A stretch of 60,000 nt of DNA. Source: Strigamia acuminata (lineage: Eukaryota; Arthropoda; Chilopoda; Geophilomorpha; Linotaeniidae). The translations under genes and the position numbers were made by a program. Each line of letters begins with the position of its first letter. Position 1 is the first letter of the stretch. Under the pieces are notes generated by a model. The model saw nothing but the letters and a program-made list of their open reading frames with translations. It did no database searches and had not been told where the DNA came from. The stretch is from the NCBI GenBank assembly GCA_949358305.1, contig OX442318.1, positions 2,406,501-2,466,500 of the forward strand, written 5' to 3'. This document shows positions 57,763 to 60,000 of this stretch, piece after piece.

Positions 57763-57918
57763 TTTCCGGTATGGAAAATGTATGGGAAATGTTACGGAAA
57801 GACCTACTTTCCATGAGTGGAAATGTTACATTTCCATACTGTGTAAAGGTTATGTTTGCACATCATATTTCCATATGGAAAGACATCTTTTCCATATCGT
57901 CTTTCCATAAGATTTCCT
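57763..57918. repeat. Cluster of GGAAA/TTTCC words
   Basis: Eleven or so GGAAA or TTTCC words in both orientations within about 155 bp, often as TTTCCATA or ATGGAAA, immediately next to the pogo-like element. Pairs such as CCATATGGAAAG form small palindromes. It could be the interior of a decayed inverted element or a cluster of binding sites. Confidence 0.5.
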
Positions 57919-59305
57919 TATCCCGATCGGCTTGTATTTAAAAAAAATCTTTTTCTGAAACTTACAATTGAAATAACATTGAAATAACATTTAATTGATA
58001 GTAAGGTTTGCTTTTAATTAAAAGAAATAATGATGAATAATAATTGATTTTTCAATAAGCATATGGTAATACATGAAAAGAAGAATACTAATTAAATAAT
58101 TATGAAAATCCATAAAGGAAACTTCAATCTAAATGATTGAATAAAAGACGTGTTGACAGGCAAAGTATTAGGTAAACTCCAACTAATCAACATCAACTTG
58201 TCATTGGAAATCATTGAATTAAACCTTCAATCACAATAAACAGTTGAAGGTTTACACCAATCTTTATTCCCAGATACAATTACACATTTTATTGAAATTA
58301 GTCACTGTAATTCAGCATCTAATACCCCCTTTAACTGTTAGTCAACTTCACTGCACAACTTCACACTGGATGCCTCAATGTCTCAGGAATGTCCATTAGC
58401 TGTCCTGTGAGAGACATCTGGTGGTGGTTTTAAATAAAGTGGAAAAGAATGCCAACTTGAAGAGGTCATTTTTCTTGACCTATTACCAGCTGACAATTTT
58501 TGCACACCGGGGTGTGGAAAACTATGTATCTGCAATAAATCACCCACATGATATTGAAAAACTGAATGCACCTTTTGCTCAGGTTAATAAGATCACAATT
58601 GCCAACTCAATCTCTCATGCAAATGATTGAAATGTTGAAAATCAATAAAACTAGAAAGCTACTTCTAATTTTGCCAATTACACATGGAACTTATGATTGC
58701 TCAATAGAAAATTCCTAATAGGTAAGAATATTATTCAAACTTGATGCACTCTAATTTGCATTTCCAGGAGTGCAAGATTACTACAGATAATCATTATTGC
58801 ATCAATACTCATGTTAAATATTCATTTTTAAATGGCAAATTAGGAACAAGAGGAAGATAAAGGAAAATTAATGAAACATGCCACTTTAAAACAAGAGATG
58901 GGTAATATTCAATTTGCACTCATGTCTAAATAAACATTATCTACTTCAATTCCATACAAATTTCATGTCACAAACAAGTTAATCAGCTACATTATCAACA
59001 ATTTGATTTTTTTATTGTTTAAAAAACCCTAAATCACTCTGGAAAACAATGACACCAATTCAGATCCTAACAAAACAACCTAATTCACTTTAATTATTGT
59101 CTATTCAACCATTAAGTCAAATGCCAATAACATTTAAACACATTAAAAAACCCCTCTTGCAATTCTCCTTACCCTCTAATCCCCAATTTACAAAATACAA
59201 AAACATTTCTTCAACTATCAATCCAACTTCATCAATGTGGTCTATCCACCGAACATAGCAAAACCGTTCCCTGGGGTACTTCGGAAGTTGACGCCGAGTA
59301 CTTAC
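57919..59305. other. Intron sequence downstream of the large exon
   Basis: On the minus strand this lies just after the donor at 59305, so it is presumably the start of that exon's intron. AT-rich; a hairpin TAAACCTTCAA/TTGAAGGTTTA lies at 58220-58254. No further exon recognised. Confidence 0.5.
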
Positions 59306-60000
59306 CCTTAGCTTCCATTTCAACCTGCTTTCTCCTGGCCTGGGCTGCTTTTCTTATTGGTTGCAGCACTTGCTTCCTCTTCTCTTCACTGTTAACAAAT
59401 TCCTCTAAACTAACGCTGTCGATGACCCAATCACAACATCCGCTGCCGGACTTTTCGCAAGCCACGGCAACTTTAGGCTCCTGGTCTAAGACTTTTTCTT
59501 TTTCTTTCTCTATCTCTTTGCCTGACCCAGACTCCTCTTCTGTCTCAGGCTTCAATACTTTTTTCCTTCTGCGCTTTGACTTGGAATATGGAACTCTTCT
59601 ATTGCCTTCTTCTTCCAGTGACGAAATTGCCGAAATCACCTGAAACGCTGGCAAAGCCTTGGCGGGTTTTGTTTTCAACCCCTGATGAGACATTGGCTTA
59701 GTTTTCTTCTTAGAGATGCGAGTCCCAAATGTAACATGTGGTCTATCCGTTCTCCTTCTATCATTACTCAAGGTGTAGTACGCATGACCGGCGTCTCCCC
59801 GCACCGCTTTGCTCCTCCTCCCTCCTCTGCGGTACGTAGTCTGCCGCAGCACCGGGGGAGGGTTACCGCCCTCGTGGAGAGGTCTCGGGTACCACACCGT
59901 CCTCTGTATGGGCCGGATATGCCTGTACATAATGGGTCTATTGGTCTGTTCACTAGTATGACAAGCGGCATGGCGTAAACCTTTGAGCTCATTCACAGTC
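59306..60000 (-). CDS. Large coding exon of an unidentified gene (5' partial)
   Basis: The minus strand is open from the window edge for 231 codons and ends at a near-consensus donor (GCTAAGG then GTAAGTACTC, last exon base 59306), leaving one base of the next codon (phase 1). No initiator Met is needed, since the frame is open through base 59999; in-frame Met codons lie at roughly residues 24 and 103 from the edge. The first 95 residues are Arg/Pro/Gly-rich. Near residue 141 is a basic cluster (SKSKRRRKK) that could be a nuclear localisation signal. A Glu/Lys-rich low-complexity stretch follows (about 150-170), then CCDWVIDSVSLEEFV and a charged, probably helical tail. No transmembrane segment or signal peptide is visible. 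It is the longest open frame in the window not built from a tandem repeat and is far more GC-rich than its surroundings. I do not recognise the family. The product is probably intracellular; a nuclear role is a guess. Confidence 0.65.

Noticed and set aside
1-60000. CRISPR array, operons, bacterial promoters or riboswitches
   Set aside because: The tandem arrays have no unique spacers between conserved repeats, and the window shows eukaryotic splice donors, MITEs and minisatellites. Such features are not expected here.

Overview
This is a 60 kb piece of an AT-rich, repeat-rich animal nuclear genome. Almost all of it is intronic or intergenic. Spliced-gene signals, many DNA-transposon derivatives, many minisatellites and the absence of compact operons rule out a prokaryote or organelle. 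A degenerate run of TTAGG-type repeats near 37.94-38.00 kb, the telomere unit of most arthropods, makes an arthropod the best guess, but I cannot name the lineage.

Only two protein-coding pieces are well supported, both on the minus strand. One is a large exon running off the right edge (59306-60000), ending in a strong phase-1 splice donor and encoding a basic then Lys/Glu-rich segment of unknown identity. The other is a short first exon (22419-22491) encoding a signal peptide, also ending in a phase-1 donor, inside a CpG-rich island (about 22340-22810) that looks like its 5' UTR and promoter. Its transcript runs leftwards, so 1-22418 is probably its first intron in whole or part. A LINE C-terminal remnant lies at about 49585-49815. 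Most other long open frames are by-products of tandem repeats whose unit is read in frame.

The rest is mobile and repetitive DNA, several pieces with readable ends: (i) a family of elements ending CCCAGG...CCTRGG whose core is a 32-bp minisatellite built on the palindrome AATTCTGCAGAATT (7475-7814 and 53468-54062), with a related empty site at 32499-32500; (ii) a GC-rich TIR family at 1444-1981, 6289-6452 and 37620-37896; (iii) a twin pair of about 493-bp MITEs with 3-bp target duplications (18067-18558 and 29110-29603); (iv) a mariner-type foldback element (45562-46453) and relatives carrying many AGGTCA half-sites; (v) a 1061-bp non-autonomous hAT (35177-36237) with a perfect 28-bp-arm hairpin inside; (vi) pogo/Tigger-like and other TIR elements. 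Minisatellites with 18-32 bp units occur throughout. Several compact hairpins in unique DNA (10.2-10.45, 38.0-38.1 and 43.7 kb) are not explained by the other features.

All coordinates and motif matches come from reading the sequence. Family assignments rest on remembered hallmarks (target duplication length, terminal motifs), not on any search.
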